Below are positions 30,735 to 41,912 of a DNA stretch of 64,000 nt, in pieces. Position 1 is the stretch's first letter. Each line of letters opens with the position of its first letter. Location of the stretch: the NCBI RefSeq assembly GCF_900186975.1, contig NZ_LT906441.1, forward strand, positions 1,860,001 through 1,924,000, written 5' to 3'. The notes under the pieces were generated by a model that was not told the DNA's origin, made no database searches, and saw nothing but the letters and a program-made list of their open reading frames with translations. Position numbers and translations under genes: made by a program. The stretch comes from Cutibacterium granulosum (lineage in GTDB: Bacteria > Actinomycetota > Actinomycetes > Propionibacteriales > Propionibacteriaceae).

Positions 30735-32639
30735 ATGTCCACCCCGACCTCGTCGCGTGCCAGCCAGATCGGCATCACCCCCGAGCCAGGAGAACGTCCT
30801 GGCCCCACGGGCACCGACGCCGAGCCGTGGTGGCGTTCGGCCGTCGTCTACCAGATCTACCCGCGTAGTTTCTTCGACGCCGATGGTGACGGCACCGGTG
30901 ATCTGCGCGGCATCACCAGTCATCTGGACCACGTCGTGAGCCTCGGAGCAGATGCCATCTGGATCAGCCCGTGGTACCCCTCCCCCATGGTCGACGGTGG
31001 CTACGATGTCGCGGACTACTGCGACATCCACCCCGACTTCGGCACCCTGGACGATGCCGACACCCTCATCAGCACTGCGCACGCCAAGGGACTGCGGGTG
31101 CTCATCGACCTGGTGCCCAACCACTGCTCGTCACAGCACCCGTGGTTCCGCGAGGCCGTGTCCGGTGGGCCGGGCCACCCCATGCGCGACCGGTTCGTCT
31201 TCCGTGACGGCACCGGTGCACACGGTGAGCTGCCACCCAACAACTGGCCGTCGGTCTTCGGCGGTGCGGCCTGGCAGCGCGTCGTCGAGCCGGACGGGAG
31301 ACCCGGCCAGTGGTACCTGCACTTCTTCGATCCCGGCCAGCCGGACTGGAACTGGGACAACGAGGAGGTACGTGCCGAGTTCGACCGGATCCTGCGGTTC
31401 TGGTTCGATCGTGGGGTGGACGGATTCCGTGTCGACGTGGCGGACGCCCTCGTCAAGGACATGAGCCTGCCGGACGTGCCGATCGATCCGAGAACCGGTC
31501 GTGGCACCCTCGACAAGTCGATCGACAATCCAATGTGGGACCAGCCTGGTCTGGCAGAGGTCCAGCGTCGTTGGCGTGCCATCGCCCGGGAATACGCCGA
31601 CACCCCCGGCGGGGAGCGAGTCTTCGTCGCCGAGGCGTACCTGCCCCATGACCGGCTCGTGCAGTTCCTCGCCCCGGACCGGTTCCAGATGAGCTTCGAC
31701 TTCGAGTTCCTGCAGTCCGCCTGGGACGCAGACTCCCTGCGGTGGGTCATCGACGGTTGTCTGGCGGCTCACGCCCGCACCGGTTCCAGCAACGACGAGC
31801 AGGCTGCCGGGCTCGGCAGCATGGACGACGTGGCTCGGCCTCGCGGGGGCGATCACGTCGATGCGAGCACGGCCACCTGGGTCATCGGCAACCACGACGT
31901 CATTCGCCCTGCCACCAGATATGGCAAACCCGTCACCGGAATCGACTTCCGACATCCGGAGGATTTCGACGACATCGCCACCAAGGCGATGCCCTCCGAC
32001 GTCGATCTGGGACGGCGTCGAGCACGGGCAGCCCTGCTGCTGGAGATGGCCCTGCCCGGCGGCGCCTACGTGTACCAGGGCGAGGAACTTGGCCTTGACG
32101 AGGTGCAGGTACCCACCGACCGTATCGAGGACCCCACCTGGCAGCGTTCCGGGCATGTCGATCGCGGCCGGGACGGCTGCCGGGTGCCGATCCCCTGGGG
32201 CGATCGGCAGGCCCCCTATGGGTGGTCCACGACCTCCGGCACCTGGTTGCCAATGCCAGATCACTGGGCCGAGCTCACCGTGGCGGCCCAGGACCAGGAC
32301 GCGAACTCAACCCTGAGCCTCTACCGTGCCGTCCTCGCCGAGCGACGGGAGAACCCGGCCCTGGGAGCAGGCCGAATGGTCTGGGAGGACGAGACGAGTT
32401 GGCCTGCCCTGGCCGGGGTCGCCGGGCACGTCATCGCGTTCCGACGCGAGCCAACGCTCCCGGAGCCCGCGTCGGGGTCCCAGCGTGGTGCGGACTCACG
32501 AGGTGGGGCCGGGCTGCGGTGCGTCGTGAATTTCGGTACCGCCCCAGTACCGTTGGACACCGACACGATCATCATCTCGTCGATCCCCCTGACCGACGGC
32601 CTGCTGCCCCGCGACGCTGCCGCCTGGGTGCGACTCTGA
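30735..32639 (+). CDS. GH13 alpha-glucosidase / oligo-1,6-glucosidase type
   Basis: A 634-residue alpha-amylase superfamily enzyme. VVYQIYPRSFFDADGDGTGD and DLVPNHCSSQHPWF are typical of GH13 subfamilies acting on short alpha-glucosides. The nucleophile aspartate is in GFRVDVADAL (about 232), the acid/base glutamate in FVAEAYL (about 298), and the third carboxylate in IGNHDV (about 387). Maltose, isomaltose or sucrose hydrolysis or trehalose isomerisation are possible; the sequence favours a glucosidase. There is no signal peptide. ATG 30735 has gaggag upstream. It follows pepN in the same direction. Confidence 0.9.
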   Translation: MSTPTSSRASQIGITPEPGERPGPTGTDAEPWWRSAVVYQIYPRSFFDADGDGTGDLRGITSHLDHVVSLGADAIWISPWYPSPMVDGGYDVADYCDIHPDFGTLDDADTLISTAHAKGLRVLIDLVPNHCSSQHPWFREAVSGGPGHPMRDRFVFRDGTGAHGELPPNNWPSVFGGAAWQRVVEPDGRPGQWYLHFFDPGQPDWNWDNEEVRAEFDRILRFWFDRGVDGFRVDVADALVKDMSLPDVPIDPRTGRGTLDKSIDNPMWDQPGLAEVQRRWRAIAREYADTPGGERVFVAEAYLPHDRLVQFLAPDRFQMSFDFEFLQSAWDADSLRWVIDGCLAAHARTGSSNDEQAAGLGSMDDVARPRGGDHVDASTATWVIGNHDVIRPATRYGKPVTGIDFRHPEDFDDIATKAMPSDVDLGRRRARAALLLEMALPGGAYVYQGEELGLDEVQVPTDRIEDPTWQRSGHVDRGRDGCRVPIPWGDRQAPYGWSTTSGTWLPMPDHWAELTVAAQDQDANSTLSLYRAVLAERRENPALGAGRMVWEDETSWPALAGVAGHVIAFRREPTLPEPASGSQRGADSRGGAGLRCVVNFGTAPVPLDTDTIIISSIPLTDGLLPRDAAAWVRL

Positions 32640-32810
32640 GGTCCCTTGCCTTGCGCATCCGCCACGGGCGACGCACATGCTGGTCCCGCACGGTGCGAAT
32701 CCTGGACGACACAGTGCTGCTTCTGGACGGTGCCGTGCCGATCCAGGCCGTGCAGTGCCTCTGGAGGGTTCAGGGGGCGTACCTGAGACTCCCAGAACTG
32801 CCGGGCCACC

Positions 32811-32866
32811 GGGTCGTGACGGCGAGTCCATCGGGTCGTGACGGCGGGTCCACCGGGTCCTGACGG
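32811..32866. repeat. 22-bp tandem repeat, 2.5 copies
   Basis: Units gggtcgtgacggcgagtcca plus tc (32811-32832), a second copy with two changes (32833-32854), and a partial third (32855-32866). They lie in the convergent gap between the glucosidase and the thioesterase. A role in termination or simple slippage are both possible. Confidence 0.7.
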
Positions 32867-32875
32867 ACTGGGGGC

Positions 32876-33739
32876 TCAGGGCCGGGCGACGAGGTGTGCC
32901 GCCAGTACCTGCCTCGTCTCCTCCGCGATGGGGGTTGCCCGGCCGGTGGCACGATCAACGCACACCAGCACTGCCGCCGAGTTGAGGATGGTGTCACCGT
33001 GTGCCTCCACCGAGGCAGCCAGGGTGATCGAGGAGGTTCCCAACCTGACAAGCCCGGTGTGCACTCGACACTGCTGTGTGCTGGGATGCAGCTGGCGGAC
33101 GTAGCGAACGTCCTGCCGGGCCACCACCCACAGATTCTCCCCTGCACGCCTCATCGCCGGTGACCACGCCGTGGTGGCCAGGATGCGCGCCTCCTGCAGG
33201 TACCCCGCCAGGGACACATTGTTGACGTGCCCGTACCGGTCGACGTCCGACCAGCGAATCGGCACGGTGACGACGTCATTCGCATCGGTCCGCCCGGCCA
33301 CGTCGACCACGGGCAGGGCCGGCCATGACGTGGCCGGGGCCGACATGGCCAGCATCGCCGACTTCTCCTGGGAGTACATGCGACGCAACCGGCCGGCAAC
33401 GAAGTCGAACGGGCACAACTCGGTGAGGGCCCGCGCCACCTTGGTGCCGCGATGATGGGCCGCATACTCCATGATGATTCGAGCCGCACCCACCGTCGAG
33501 CACCACACGTCCACCAGCAGCGGCTCCTCGTCGACGACGAAGGACTGCACGAATTCGACGCGCTGACTGGCCACCACCATGCCACTGTCGAGCATCGGGG
33601 CAGCCTCGGTGGGGATGAATGCCTGGTTGCGGGCCTCCTGCACCAGCTCCCAGATACGCACATTGTTGACGTGTCCCTGGGCATCCATGTCGGACCATCG
33701 CAGCGGAATCTCGACTCTCACCGGCCCAGTTGACGACAC
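32876..33739 (-). CDS. acyl-CoA thioesterase with two hotdog domains
   Basis: A 287-residue protein made of two 4HBT-like hotdog domains. The motif WSDMDAQGHVNN is in the first half and WSDVDRYGHVNN in the second, each with the catalytic aspartate. Such double-hotdog enzymes hydrolyse acyl-CoA or acyl-ACP. The next gene upstream is a fatty acyl-CoA synthetase read in the same direction, so the pair may set acyl-CoA levels. The GTG start at 33739 has aaggag upstream. Confidence 0.88.
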   Translation of the reverse strand: MSSTGPVRVEIPLRWSDMDAQGHVNNVRIWELVQEARNQAFIPTEAAPMLDSGMVVASQRVEFVQSFVVDEEPLLVDVWCSTVGAARIIMEYAAHHRGTKVARALTELCPFDFVAGRLRRMYSQEKSAMLAMSAPATSWPALPVVDVAGRTDANDVVTVPIRWSDVDRYGHVNNVSLAGYLQEARILATTAWSPAMRRAGENLWVVARQDVRYVRQLHPSTQQCRVHTGLVRLGTSSITLAASVEAHGDTILNSAAVLVCVDRATGRATPIAEETRQVLAAHLVARP

Positions 33740-33790
33740 CTTGACTCCTTCTCGTCGGTTCTGCTGGCGAGGTTGAGGATACGCGTGTGC

Positions 33791-35644
33791 TCAGGCAGTG
33801 GTCTCGTCGGTCTCGTAGAGCGACTCGTACAGGTCACGGAACTGCTGGGCGACGACGGAACGGCGCACCTTGAGGCTCGTCGTCACCAGATCCTTGTTGT
33901 TGGACATGTCGTAGTCGAGGATGGCGAACCTCTTGACGGTCTCCCAGCGCTCCAGGCGGGTATTGGCACGATCGACGCCAGCCTGCATGGCGGCGATGAG
34001 CTCCGGGTCACGAATGAGGTCGGCATAGGTGGCCCGGGACTTTCCGTGCCGACGTCCCCACCGCAGAACCGCCCTCTCCTCCAGGGCCAGCAGGGCGACG
34101 ATGTACTTGTGCCCCTCTCCCAGGACGACAGCCTGGGAGAGCAATGGGATGTTCGCCGCCAGCGAAGCCTCCACCTTCTGGGGGGCAACATACTTTCCCC
34201 CAGAGGTCTTGATGAGGTCCTTCTTGCGGTCGGTGATGTACAGATTGTTCTGCTCGTCGAACTCGCCGATGTCACCCGTGTGGAACCAGCCATTCTCGAA
34301 TGCCTCGGCGGTGAGTTCCGGCAGGTGGTGGTAGCCGCGTGCGACGATGGGCCCTCTGACGAGCAGTTCGCCGTCCTCGGCGATTCTCGTCTCATTGCCG
34401 GGGCAGACCGGGCCGGCCGTGCCGAACTGTACGTTCTCGGGAGGGGTGAAGAACGCCACGGCGCACATCTCGGTGGCACCGTATCCCTCGACGATGGGGA
34501 TTCCAGCCGAGTAGAACCATTCCTGCACCTGGGGAGACAGCTTGGCGCCACCGGAGATCATGAACTTGACATCGCCCAGCCCGGCTCGCAACCGGGAGAA
34601 GACGAGCCGATCCGCAATGCGGTGCTTGATCGCAAGATGGGGTGGCATTCTTCTCCTGCCCAACCGATAGGCAGTGGTTTCCTTTCCCACGGCGAAGGCC
34701 CAACGGGAAATCATGGATTTCAATCGTCCAGCCGGGAACTGCGTCATGACGCCCGAGCGGATCTTCTCGAAGATTCTCGGAACACCGCACAGAACAAATG
34801 GTTTGACCTCTTTGAGGCTGCGGGAAAGACGCGAAATCCTCGGTTCGACCGCCTGGCAGATCCCGATCTCGAAGCAGATGGCCAACAGGCACTTCCCAAA
34901 GGCATGGGAGAGCGGCAGCCACAGCAGGTGGGTGTCTCCCAGGTGCAGGAAGTCGCCGTGCTTCCATGCGGCGCCCATGTACGTCCAGGAGCGATGTTCG
35001 ATCTCCACTCCCTTGGGGGTCCCGGTGGTCCCGGAGGTGTACATGATCGTGGCTAGGTCACTGGGCTGGATCGCGTCGATGGTGCGACGTACCAGATCCG
35101 GGTCCTGGGCCAGGGCACGCCGCCCCATGGCGACAAGCTCATCCATGGTGATGACGCGGTCGTCGTCGACGTGGTTCAACTGGCGATCATCATCGAAGAT
35201 GACGATGTGACGCAGGTGCTCGTCGACGTCATCATTGCCCAACGCCTTGGCAAGGTTGGCCGAGGAGTCGACGAAGAGCACGCTGGACTCGGAGTCGGCG
35301 AGGATGTAGCAGGCCTCCTGCGGCCCGGAATTGGGGTAGATCGTCGTCGTGGCACCACCGGCACATGAAATGCCCATGTCGGCCAGGATCCACTCAATGC
35401 GAGTCCCCGACATGATCGCTGCTCGGTCCTGGCGTCCCAGCCCCAGGCTCAGCAGGCCGGCGGCGACGTCATGGGCCTGCCGGCGAAACTGGGCAAAGGT
35501 CAGCGGAACCCACTCGTTGGGCTCATCGGACCCCCCGACCGGAGTGAGGAATGCCACGTGATCGGGGTGCGCGTCGGCCTGGCGATCCAGGATGGCCCCG
35601 AAATTCTGGGCAGCAGCAGCGGACAGCTCCTCTTGCAGACTCAT
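33791..35644 (-). CDS. long-chain fatty-acid-CoA ligase
   Basis: A 617-residue AMP-forming acyl-CoA synthetase. The P-loop-like motif IMYTSGTTGTPKGVEIEH is near residue 193. YGATEMCA is the acyl/AMP site, and GWFHTGDIGEFDEQNNLYITDRKKDL contains the hinge. The overall pattern resembles FadD15-type ligases that activate long-chain fatty acids at the membrane. It is divergent from a MarR regulator with an inverted repeat between them, and precedes a thioesterase gene. ATG 35644 has cagggt upstream. Confidence 0.93.
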   Translation of the reverse strand: MSLQEELSAAAAQNFGAILDRQADAHPDHVAFLTPVGGSDEPNEWVPLTFAQFRRQAHDVAAGLLSLGLGRQDRAAIMSGTRIEWILADMGISCAGGATTTIYPNSGPQEACYILADSESSVLFVDSSANLAKALGNDDVDEHLRHIVIFDDDRQLNHVDDDRVITMDELVAMGRRALAQDPDLVRRTIDAIQPSDLATIMYTSGTTGTPKGVEIEHRSWTYMGAAWKHGDFLHLGDTHLLWLPLSHAFGKCLLAICFEIGICQAVEPRISRLSRSLKEVKPFVLCGVPRIFEKIRSGVMTQFPAGRLKSMISRWAFAVGKETTAYRLGRRRMPPHLAIKHRIADRLVFSRLRAGLGDVKFMISGGAKLSPQVQEWFYSAGIPIVEGYGATEMCAVAFFTPPENVQFGTAGPVCPGNETRIAEDGELLVRGPIVARGYHHLPELTAEAFENGWFHTGDIGEFDEQNNLYITDRKKDLIKTSGGKYVAPQKVEASLAANIPLLSQAVVLGEGHKYIVALLALEERAVLRWGRRHGKSRATYADLIRDPELIAAMQAGVDRANTRLERWETVKRFAILDYDMSNNKDLVTTSLKVRRSVVAQQFRDLYESLYETDETTA

Positions 35645-35752
35645 ACCCTGCGATATCCTTCCCGGACGTGGGATGCCAACGAGCCTTCACGATAGGGCAT
35701 CCACGGCTGGAGACTTCCGACAACGGCTCCAATCCTGCTTGCAGAATACCTA

Positions 35753-35772
35753 CAGAACACGACTCGGTTCTG
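35753..35772. promoter_or_regulatory. candidate MarR operator
   Basis: Perfect inverted repeat CAGAAC (35753-35758) and GTTCTG (35767-35772) with an 8-base spacer, in the divergent gap between the acyl-CoA ligase and the MarR gene. Size and symmetry suit a MarR dimer site. Autoregulation and control of the ligase are inferences. Confidence 0.45.
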
Positions 35773-35850
35773 CCGATGTGAGAATAATTTTCCTCCAAAG
35801 TTCACCGAAGGATATACCCTGCGCAATCCACATCCAATACGCTGGGTGGT

Positions 35851-36393
35851 ATGCAATCGACACCTGAGTCACGGGGAAATCTCGGCGCCGAGGCGGCCGA
35901 GACCGACTCGGCACAGAGCATGTCCTCACCCGGGCAGGGGACGACCGACACGGTACCGGCGCTGAGTGCCGAGGAAGAACTCATCTGGCGCAGCTGGCTG
36001 GCCGGCACCCACCGCCTGGCCTCCTACCTCAACGAGCAGCTACGCCTCGACGGGCTGGACTTCACCCAGTACGAGATCCTCGCGAATCTTTCCACGGCTC
36101 CCGAGGGACGATTGAGCATGACCACCCTGGCAGATCTGGTGCGGCAGGACCGATCCTGCCTCGTCCAGACGATCTCGCGCATGGAGGTCGACGGTCTGGT
36201 GAGCCGCACCGCCGATCCACACGATCGCCGTGGTGTCGCGGCGAGCATCACCGAGCGCGGCCAGGCCGTGGTGGAACAGGCAACACCTCATCACATCCGC
36301 GCCATGCGCAGAATCCTCATCGACATCGTCGATCCCGAGGACCTCAATGCCGTCGGGCGGGTCATGCAGGCCATCCTCACAGCCGAGATCTGA
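35851..36393 (+). CDS. MarR-family transcription regulator
   Basis: A 180-residue regulator. About 40 disordered N-terminal residues are followed by the winged-helix fold: LDFTQYEILANLSTAPEGRLSM, then LADLVRQDRSCLVQTISRMEVDGLVSR and TADPHDRRGVAASITERGQA, whose DPHDRRG is the wing. Helices at the C-terminus make the dimer interface. Its position, divergent from the acyl-CoA ligase, suggests control of fatty-acid activation with a lipid or aromatic ligand. An ATG further in would give a more typical length. Confidence 0.9.
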   Translation: MQSTPESRGNLGAEAAETDSAQSMSSPGQGTTDTVPALSAEEELIWRSWLAGTHRLASYLNEQLRLDGLDFTQYEILANLSTAPEGRLSMTTLADLVRQDRSCLVQTISRMEVDGLVSRTADPHDRRGVAASITERGQAVVEQATPHHIRAMRRILIDIVDPEDLNAVGRVMQAILTAEI

Positions 36394-36631
36394 CAGCTGG
36401 GTGAGACCCAGCCGAGGGCTGGGGTCGACGTCACGGCGTGCAACGTGCCGACGTGTCTGAAATCGTGTCGTGACCTGTTCGACGCCCAGGCCGGACGGGA
36501 ATTCCATCGTCGACCTCGGCCGTGACGTGTCCAGAACAAGGTACCGTACACCACAGCCATGCCGACCTGAGGCAACGGTCTCATGACGGTCGGACGGACG
36601 CCCCCTGCCACCGTCGTGCCAGACTTCCGTC

Positions 36632-39499
36632 ATGACAGCAACCGCATCCCACACCGAACAGTTGGCTGATTTTCGCGCAGAGTTGCGCCACCTAGATCCC
36701 GACATCCAGGTTGACGACTCACGTCTGGCACGTGCCCTGTACTCCTCGGATGCGTCGATCTACCGCGTCGTACCTGCAGCGGTGGTGCATCCGCATGACG
36801 AGGCTCAGGTGCGTGCCCTGTGCCAAACTGCTTCAGCGGTGGGTCTGCCAATCACCTCACGCGGAGCAGGTACCAGTTGCGCCGGCAACGCCGTGGGCCC
36901 GGGGATCATCGTCGACCTGTCGGGAATGGACGAGATCACCGACGTCGACGTCGAGCACAGATGTGTCCGGATGCAGCCCGGAGTGGTCCAGGAACAGCTG
37001 CAACGAGTGCTGCGACCGCTTGGCCTGCGTTACGGGCCGGATCCCTCCACCTCGAGCAGGTGCACGATCGGTGGCATGATCGGCAACAACGCCTGTGGAC
37101 CGCGTGCCCTGGCATACGGTCGTACCGCGGACACGATCGAGAGTGCCCGTCTGGTCATCGCCGGCGGTGAGGTCGAGCATCTGGCCGCCGCAGCGTCGAG
37201 TGACTGGGCCAGTGAACGCGTCAGCGCCCTCGTCGAGAGGAATCTGGGCACGATTCGCACCCAGTTCGGTTCCTTCTCCAGGCAACTGTCCGGCTACTCC
37301 ATGGAACACCTGCTGCCGGAGAACCACCGCGACATGGCCAAGTTCATTGCAGGCACCGAGGGGACCCTGGGTATCGTCACCGAGGCATGCGTGTCCCTGG
37401 TGGCGGAGCGTCCGTGCAGCATCACGGTGGCCCTGGGATACGCCTCGATGGCCGAGGCTGCCGACGCCATCACCACCCTGCTGCCGTTCCGCCCGGTGGC
37501 CTGTGAGGGATTCGGTCGCCGGATCGTCGAGGTCGTCGCCCGATCCGGCAAGCCCGTCCCCGATCTGCCCCGCGGGGACGGTTGGATCTTCGTGGAACTG
37601 CGGGCTGACTCGAATGCCCAGGCTCGCCGGGACGCCAACGCCCTGGTCTCGGCATCGAACGCGCTTGACGGGCGGGTGGTCACCGACGAACGCGAGGCTG
37701 CCGCACTGTGGCGGATCCGGGCCGACGGAGCCGGATTGGCAGGCGTCTCACTGGAGAAACCGGCTTGGGCCGGCTGGGAGGATGCCGCCGTCCCACCGGA
37801 GAGGCTCGGAGCCTATCTGCGCGACTTCGACCGCCTGCTCGCCGAGTACGACCTGCACGGACTGCCCTACGGCCACTTTGGTGAAGGGTGCGTGCACTGT
37901 CGCATCGACTACCCGTTGGACGAGCCGGACGGCCCGGCACGCTACAAGCAGTTCGTCACGGCAGCAGCCGAGCTGGTGGCCAGTCACGGCGGTTCGATGT
38001 CTGGTGAGCATGGTGACGGGCGGGCCCGCTCCGCCCTGCTGCCGACGATGTACTCCCCCGAGGCATTGGACCTGTTCGCCGGTATCAAGCACATCTTCGA
38101 CCCGCACAACATCATGAATCCGGGTGTGCTGGTGGATCCGCATCCCGTGGAGGAGAACATCCGGGTGCACCAGGCCCGCACCTCACCGCTGACCCTGAGC
38201 CATCCCGACTTCGCCGCAGCCGTGCACCAGTGCACCGGCGTGGGCAAGTGCATCGCCGACAATTCCGGGGCTGGCGGGGTGATGTGCCCGTCCCACCAGG
38301 CGTCCGGCCTGGAGAAGGACTCCACCCGTGGCCGGGCAAAGGTGCTCCAGGAGATGGTCAACGGCACCTTGGTGCACGGGTGGAACTCACCTGAGGTGGC
38401 CGAGGCCCTGGATCTGTGCATGGCGTGCAAGGGATGTTCCCGCGACTGCCCCACCGGGACAGACATGGCCAGGTACCGCTCGCGGGTGTTGTACGAGAAG
38501 TATCGGCACCGCCTGCGTCCTCGTTCGCACTGGACGATGGGGCAGCTGCCACGGTGGGAACGCATGATGGATGCCATCCCCGGACTGGCACGCACGGCCA
38601 ATGCCGTGCTCTCAGTGCCGCCGATCACTCGCCTGGCGCGGTGGGTGGCCGGGGTGGACCAGCGACGGCCACTCCCCCGGTTCCGACGCTCGGTACGCCG
38701 CGAGATGCCCCCTGAGCATCGCACGAGCTCTGCCCAGGCGGTCCGTTCCGGACGGGACGTCTCCCAGGCCCCGCACGGACGACAGGCCCCGCACGGACGA
38801 GTCGTCATCTGGGTGGATTCGTTCTCCGATCGTCTGGAGGGGTGCGACCTCGCAGCGATGGTGGCGGTGCTGGCGAACGCCGGCTATGCCCCCGAGGTGC
38901 TCACCGACGAGGCGTGCTGCGGGTTGACGTGGATCACGACCGGCCAGCTGGACACGGCTCGGCGCCGGTTGCGCGCGGCGCTGGACGTGCTGGGTCCGCT
39001 GGCCGAGGCCGGGATCCCGGTGGTTGGTGTGGAGCCGTCGTGCACTGCGGTGTGGCGTTCGGACGCCCTGGACCTGGTGGGTGACGATCCTCGCACCGAG
39101 GCGGTCGCACGCAATGTTCACACCTTGGCGGAGATGTTGCAGGCCGCCCGGTGGACACCGCCGTCGTTGGCCGGACATGTCGTCGTGGCCCAGCCACACT
39201 GTCATCACGCCTCGGTGCTGGGCTTCGGCCCGGACGCCGAGCTGCTGCGAGCTGCCGGTGCCGAGCTGCGAGTCGTCGGTGGATGCTGCGGCTACGCCGG
39301 CAACTTCGGTGTCGAGAAGGGCCATTACGAGTTCTCGGTGGCCGTGGCGAAACACGACCTGCTACCAGCGATCGAGGAGGCTGGCCCCGAGGCGATCATC
39401 CTGGCCGACGGTTTCTCGTGCCGACGTCAGACCTCGGAGCTGGCCGGGCGACGTGCCCTCACCCTGGCGGAGCTGTTGGCCTCACACCTGCCACAGTGA
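36632..39499 (+). CDS. FAD/Fe-S D-2-hydroxyacid (D-lactate-type) dehydrogenase
   Basis: A 955-residue fusion. Residues about 30-530 form an FAD-binding PCMH/VAO oxidase (SRGAGTSCAGNAVGPGI, GPDPSTSSRCTIGGMIGNN, GSMSGEHGDGRARS). Residues about 535-640 carry a ferredoxin-like domain with CTGVGKC and CMACKGCSRDC, probably two 4Fe-4S clusters. The last 230 residues contain two CCG-type cysteine motifs (EACCGLTW, GGCCGYAGNFG). This is the layout of YdiJ/Dld-type enzymes oxidising D-lactate or D-2-hydroxyglutarate into the respiratory chain. D-lactate is plausible in a fermenting propionibacterium; the substrate is inferred. Confidence 0.9.
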   Translation: MTATASHTEQLADFRAELRHLDPDIQVDDSRLARALYSSDASIYRVVPAAVVHPHDEAQVRALCQTASAVGLPITSRGAGTSCAGNAVGPGIIVDLSGMDEITDVDVEHRCVRMQPGVVQEQLQRVLRPLGLRYGPDPSTSSRCTIGGMIGNNACGPRALAYGRTADTIESARLVIAGGEVEHLAAAASSDWASERVSALVERNLGTIRTQFGSFSRQLSGYSMEHLLPENHRDMAKFIAGTEGTLGIVTEACVSLVAERPCSITVALGYASMAEAADAITTLLPFRPVACEGFGRRIVEVVARSGKPVPDLPRGDGWIFVELRADSNAQARRDANALVSASNALDGRVVTDEREAAALWRIRADGAGLAGVSLEKPAWAGWEDAAVPPERLGAYLRDFDRLLAEYDLHGLPYGHFGEGCVHCRIDYPLDEPDGPARYKQFVTAAAELVASHGGSMSGEHGDGRARSALLPTMYSPEALDLFAGIKHIFDPHNIMNPGVLVDPHPVEENIRVHQARTSPLTLSHPDFAAAVHQCTGVGKCIADNSGAGGVMCPSHQASGLEKDSTRGRAKVLQEMVNGTLVHGWNSPEVAEALDLCMACKGCSRDCPTGTDMARYRSRVLYEKYRHRLRPRSHWTMGQLPRWERMMDAIPGLARTANAVLSVPPITRLARWVAGVDQRRPLPRFRRSVRREMPPEHRTSSAQAVRSGRDVSQAPHGRQAPHGRVVIWVDSFSDRLEGCDLAAMVAVLANAGYAPEVLTDEACCGLTWITTGQLDTARRRLRAALDVLGPLAEAGIPVVGVEPSCTAVWRSDALDLVGDDPRTEAVARNVHTLAEMLQAARWTPPSLAGHVVVAQPHCHHASVLGFGPDAELLRAAGAELRVVGGCCGYAGNFGVEKGHYEFSVAVAKHDLLPAIEEAGPEAIILADGFSCRRQTSELAGRRALTLAELLASHLPQ

Positions 39500-39615
39500 C
39501 GGTTCCACGCGGGACGGGGACTCCACCCACGACATCCTCCATGCCCGGTGCAAGGATCTGATGGTTCCATGCGGGACTGGGCTCCACGCAGGTCGGGGCA
39601 CCACGGGGGACGGGG
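39500..39615. repeat. imperfect direct repeats after the dehydrogenase gene
   Basis: ggttccacgcgggacgggga (39500-39519, extending to 39525) recurs with few changes at 39563-39587, and in part at 39597-39615. They lie in a 458-base convergent gap (39500-39957) that otherwise shows only one strong hairpin and no convincing gene. Confidence 0.55.
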
Positions 39616-39816
39616 CCCTTTTCCGACGTGTCCCAGCGGTGGATCAGTCCGAGAATCCCGCTGAGCTGGATCGACGTCTTCGGCACACAAATTGCGCATC
39701 GTGGTCAGTGCGAGATTCCGCTGTGGCAGGAGACCGGGACGGGGCGGCGTCCGCCCTACGATCCGATGGGTCACACCGAGGAGAGATCACACCAGCCGAT
39801 CCGGGAAGGGACGAGT

Positions 39817-39848
39817 CCGGGGTGGGCCGACATGTCGTCCCACCCCGG
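39817..39848. terminator. strong hairpin between convergent genes
   Basis: Arms ccggggtggg (39817-39826) and cccaccccgg (39839-39848) pair perfectly over 10 bp with a 12-base loop. No T-run follows on either side. Its place between the convergent dehydrogenase and ettA genes suggests a two-way terminator. Confidence 0.5.
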
Positions 39849-39957
39849 GAAGCACCATCCGTCCCGAACGGGCCACGCGTCCAAGCTGGCATGGTGCCCA
39901 GGTCGAGGAGCTCGCCGCCCCGCCCTCGAGCGCACCACGCGTCCAGGCGTGGAATCC

Positions 39958-41643
<1,686 letters not shown>

Positions 41644-41692
41644 TGACACTCTCCTTCAGGATGGACAAGGTCGCGCAACGGCCTGCACAACC

Positions 41693-41710
41693 GCTGGCAA
41701 GTATGCCAGC
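41693..41710. promoter_or_regulatory. hairpin upstream of ettA
   Basis: gctggca (41693-41699) and tgccagc (41704-41710) form a perfect 7-bp stem with a 4-base loop, about 50 bases before the ettA start. It could lie in the ettA leader and affect its expression. No further evidence. Confidence 0.35.
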
Positions 41711-41746
41711 CGTGCACATGTTAGGCCACTGATCTCACTCCCCTCG

Positions 41747-41821
41747 CCCGCACACGGGGATGACCTTGATGCAGGGAGCATTCCCCCGGCTCGCCCCCAT
41801 CTCCCGCACACGGGGATGACC
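41747..41821. repeat. two CRISPR-repeat-like copies without cas genes
   Basis: cccgcacacggggatgacc occurs at 41747-41765 and 41803-41821. The sequence resembles the 3' half of type I-E CRISPR repeats (GC hairpin followed by ggggatga). The offset is 56 bases, not the usual 61, and no third copy or cas gene is present. It may be a relic of an array or a chance regulatory hairpin pair. Confidence 0.35.
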
Positions 41822-41912
41822 CCACACCAGTGCCATTCACACCACTACTGACGTTGGTACGTCCCGAAGCCTCACCCCTGGACCACGAGTACCTGGCAGC
41901 GCCCCGATGGTC

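Noticed and set aside
41747-41821. A functional CRISPR array
   Set aside because: Only two partial repeat copies, wrong period and no cas genes; kept as a repeat and low-confidence relic only.
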